A DNA stretch of 64,000 nucleotides, taken from the NCBI RefSeq assembly GCF_019933235.1, contig NZ_CP082945.1, forward strand, positions 7,167,501 to 7,231,500, written 5' to 3'. This DNA is from Streptomyces angustmyceticus (GTDB taxonomy: Bacteria > Actinomycetota > Actinomycetes > Streptomycetales > Streptomycetaceae). This document shows positions 61,866-64,000 of the stretch, piece after piece. Numbering within the stretch: the stretch's first letter is position 1; every line of letters starts with the position of its first letter. Under the pieces are notes generated by a model. It saw nothing but the letters and a program-made list of their open reading frames with translations. It did not search any database and was not told the origin of the DNA. A program made the translations under genes and the position numbers.

Positions 61866-62909
61866 ATGGAACCGAGGGAGTTGTGGGAGCGCCATGCCGT
61901 ACTCGCACAGGCGTTTTGCAGCAGCGATGACGAGGTCCGCCGTACACAGGGACTCCTCGACGAGGCCGAGGCCCGCCGGTCGCGGACCCTGGCCGCCTTC
62001 GCCGTGACCGTGGGCAGCGACGCGGTGGTGGCCGAGCTGCTGGGCCTGGACGAACGCGAAGTGCGCCTGGCCCGCCGCACGGTGGGCAAGGACGACGCCC
62101 GCGCGGTCGCCAAGAGCCTGCTCGCCCAGACCACGCGCGAGCAGCCGCCCGCCGCGCAGGCCGCCACACCTCCCGCGGCCCCCGCCGCGACGCCCCCCGC
62201 GAGCCCTCCCACACCCCCTCCCGCGGCGCACCCCACTCCGCCGCCCGCCTCGCACCCGGCCCCGCCGGCGGCCGCGCACCCCGTGAGCCCGGCGGCGTCG
62301 GCGCCGGTCACCGCCCCCGCCGGCCCCCTTTCCAACGAGCCGGCCTGGGCGCCGGCCCTGGACGCGGTCCTGATGAGCGGCTGGCACAACGGAGTCGACC
62401 TCACCGCCCTGGCCACCGAACTCGGACTCGACGTCCGGCTCCTTGTGGCACGCGCCCAACAGCTCTCCGCGGAGAGCCGGCCCTCCCCGGCCTCGTCGCC
62501 GGACCGCACCGGCCGCCACCGCAGGATGGTCAATCTCCCACCGACCCCGCAGCCGGAGAACTCCCCTCCGGCCTGGCGCGAACGACCACCGCAGCACCTG
62601 CGCGATCCCTACGACCAGGACCCCTGGAAGCAACAGCCGTACCAGAACTACCCCGACCAGCAGGACTACCAGGAGTACCGGATCTACGAAGAGCCTCCCC
62701 AGCACCAGCACACCCCACAGCAACAACTCCCGCACCAGCAATACCTGCAACACCCACACCACCAGCAGTACCCCCAGCCCTCCCACCCCACCTGGGACGC
62801 CAACGCCATCACCGCCGCCCAACACGACTGGGACGGCATTCTCAGTCAATGGGAAGCCACCACGTCCCCGACCCCGCCCCTCTCCGCGCCGGGGCAAGGG
62901 GGCGGGTGA
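61866..62909 (+). CDS. Hypothetical protein with Pro-rich linker and Gln/His/Pro-rich tail
   Basis: 347 aa from the ATG at 61866. A helical N terminus resembling a recognition/HTH protein (VVAELLGLDEREVRLARRTV) leads to an Ala/Pro linker (about 100-155). A second helical module follows (DAVLMSGWHNGVDLTALATE, LGLDVRLLVARAQQL), then a tail rich in QQ, HQ and YQ (HPHHQQYPQPSHP). It looks like a scaffold or condensate-type protein. Similar proteins occur in Streptomyces, unnamed. Confidence 0.7.
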   Translation: MEPRELWERHAVLAQAFCSSDDEVRRTQGLLDEAEARRSRTLAAFAVTVGSDAVVAELLGLDEREVRLARRTVGKDDARAVAKSLLAQTTREQPPAAQAATPPAAPAATPPASPPTPPPAAHPTPPPASHPAPPAAAHPVSPAASAPVTAPAGPLSNEPAWAPALDAVLMSGWHNGVDLTALATELGLDVRLLVARAQQLSAESRPSPASSPDRTGRHRRMVNLPPTPQPENSPPAWRERPPQHLRDPYDQDPWKQQPYQNYPDQQDYQEYRIYEEPPQHQHTPQQQLPHQQYLQHPHHQQYPQPSHPTWDANAITAAQHDWDGILSQWEATTSPTPPLSAPGQGGG

Positions 62910-63017
62910 GGCGCCGTCAGGATCGCGTCGGGCCCCCGATGCCCGTGCCCGGTTCGTGGTGTTCGTCCGTATGATCGCGGGGGTGGCAGGTGACCGGCTC
63001 CGGAGGTGGGAACGAGC

Positions 63018-63857
63018 ATGGCGGAACGGCGTGTTGTCCTGGTGACGGGGGGCGGGACGGGTATCGGGGCGGCCACCGCGCGGCTGTTGCGGGCGGCCGG
63101 GCACCGGGTGGTGATCTCGGGGCGGCGGGTCGAACCGCTGCGGCGGCTCGCCGAGGAGACCGGAGCGCTGGCGCATCCCTCGGATGCCGCCGATCCCGCG
63201 GCGGTGCAGGATCTCGTCGACGCCACCGTGTCCGCGTACGGGCGGCTCGACGGGCTGGTGCTCAACGCCGGGATCGTGCGCGGCGGCGCCGTGGGTGATC
63301 TGTCCGTCGAGGACTGGGAGGCCGTGATGGCCACCAACGTCACCGGGCCGTTCCTGCTCCAGCGCGCCGCGCTGCCGCATCTGCTGGCGAGCCGGGGTGC
63401 GGTCGTCGCGGTGGCCTCGGTCGCCGCCCTGCGCAACGGCCACGGCAATGCCGCGTACGCGACGTCCAAGGCAGCCCTGCTCCAGCTCTGCCGGTCGCTC
63501 GCCGTCGACTACGGGCGGGCCGGGCTGCGCGCCAACATCGTCTGCCCCAGCTGGGTGCGTACGGAGCTGGCCGACCGGCGGATGGCGCGCTTCGCGGAGG
63601 AGACCGGGCGGGCGGCCGGCGGGGCGGACGCCGGGTACGAGGAGGCCACCCGGCTGCTGCCCGCGGGCCGCCCCGCAGAGCCGCGGGAGGTCGCGGAGGC
63701 GGTCAACTGGCTGCTCTCGCCGGCCGCGTCGTTCGTCAACGGCGCGGTGCTCACGGTCGACGGCGGGGCGACGGCGCTCGACCCCGGCGGCGCCGCGTTC
63801 TCCTTCCGTATCGAGGCCCGCGACGGTGCGAATGCCCGCGACGGTGCGAACGGCTGA
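63018..63857 (+). CDS. Short-chain dehydrogenase/reductase
   Basis: 279 aa from the ATG at 63018 with GGAGGTGGG upstream. Rossmann signature VLVTGGGTGIGAATARLLRA, NAG motif VLNAGIVRGG, catalytic Ser in VAVASVAALRNG, YATSK with Tyr and Lys, and a C-terminal VNGAVLTVDGG. It is a classical NAD(P)-dependent SDR of unknown substrate. Confidence 0.92.
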   Translation: MAERRVVLVTGGGTGIGAATARLLRAAGHRVVISGRRVEPLRRLAEETGALAHPSDAADPAAVQDLVDATVSAYGRLDGLVLNAGIVRGGAVGDLSVEDWEAVMATNVTGPFLLQRAALPHLLASRGAVVAVASVAALRNGHGNAAYATSKAALLQLCRSLAVDYGRAGLRANIVCPSWVRTELADRRMARFAEETGRAAGGADAGYEEATRLLPAGRPAEPREVAEAVNWLLSPAASFVNGAVLTVDGGATALDPGGAAFSFRIEARDGANARDGANG

Positions 63858-63864
63858 GGCGGAC

Positions 63865-64000
63865 ATGACGGAGATCCTTTACCGGGACCGTTGGATCGAG
63901 TGCACCTCGGAGGTCCTGCGGGTTCGCGGCTACTACTTCCCGTGGGGGGACGAAGACCGTCCGTTATGACGCGGTGCGCGCGGTCCGGCGGGTGGCGATC
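63865..64000 (+). pseudogene. Small YYFP-type protein gene with a frameshift in a G run, cut by window end
   Basis: The ATG at 63865 reads MTEILYRDRWIECTSEVLRV then RGYYFPWGDEDRPL and stops at 63967-63969. If the run of six G at 63944-63949 had five, the frame continues WGTKTVRYDAVRAVRRVAI to the window end. From memory this fits small Streptomyces proteins with RGYYFP-x-G-x-K-x-V-x-Y-x-x-I-R-x-V. The extra G is a sequencing error or a real inactivating change. Confidence 0.65.

Overview
The window is high-GC actinobacterial chromosome and reads as Streptomyces or a close relative. The signs are strong third-position GC, many GTG and some TTG starts, ATGA stop/start overlaps, and typical families: a streptogrisin-type protease, an ECF sigma factor with a zinc anti-sigma, CYP105-like P450s, a PAS/GAF/PP2C phosphatase with a kinase-like ATPase domain, and many regulators. 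No rRNA, tRNA, CRISPR array, phage or intact transposon was seen. No PKS or NRPS gene lies inside the window.

Layout. 1-7200 is a molybdenum block: a PucR-type regulator cut by the window edge, a visibly decayed xanthine dehydrogenase locus, a small molybdopterin-domain protein, molbindin, an HTH-TOBE regulator, modA, and a fused modB-modC gene. 7200-11900 holds a deazaflavin-dependent reductase, a SulP transporter with a beta-carbonic anhydrase, a small secreted protein and an MFS transporter. 11900-14120 is a candidate peptide natural-product locus: a GRDP-like protein, a PaaK-like adenylate-forming enzyme, and a 51-residue peptide ending in three GCIS motifs separated by AAPKA. It is divergent from hypX (14363) and close to a winged-helix regulator.

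17800-34140 is mostly housekeeping and accessory genes: an APC permease, tandem GNAT, DinB, a sensor phosphatase, VOC, a secreted S1 protease with Gly/Ala and AQDPG repeats, tdh-kbl for threonine catabolism with a LysR regulator, a ClC channel and an HhH-PHP protein. 34897-41856 is an NHLM-type peptide export locus: a double-glycine leader peptide, an HlyD-like adaptor, a C39-peptidase ABC exporter, a second NHLM ABC protein and a stand-alone cNMP-binding protein. No modifying enzyme is present.

42257-44469 pairs an isocyanide synthase (PvcA/IsnA/DIT1 family) with a P450 in a stop/start-overlapping operon. 44730-49902 looks like a copper island: a Met/His-tailed membrane protein, a CopA-type ATPase, a PCuAC-like protein, an ECF sigma with a divergent ZAS anti-sigma, and a Met/His-rich membrane protein. 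50101-52269 is a P450-ferredoxin pair divergent from a TetR gene, with a perfect operator-like palindrome between them. 53231-59572 is a five-gene operon: SbnA and SbnB homologues that make L-2,3-diaminopropionate, an FAD/NAD(P) protein, a cystathionine-synthase-like PLP enzyme and a BenE-type transporter. The end holds an SPFH protein with an NfeD-like partner, two hypothetical proteins, an SDR, and a small gene with a frameshift in a G run, cut by the window end.

The most promising undescribed systems are the GCIS-repeat peptide locus, the diaminopropionate operon without an assembly line, the isocyanide synthase-P450 pair, and the NHLM exporter with an apparently unmodified Gly/Val-rich peptide.
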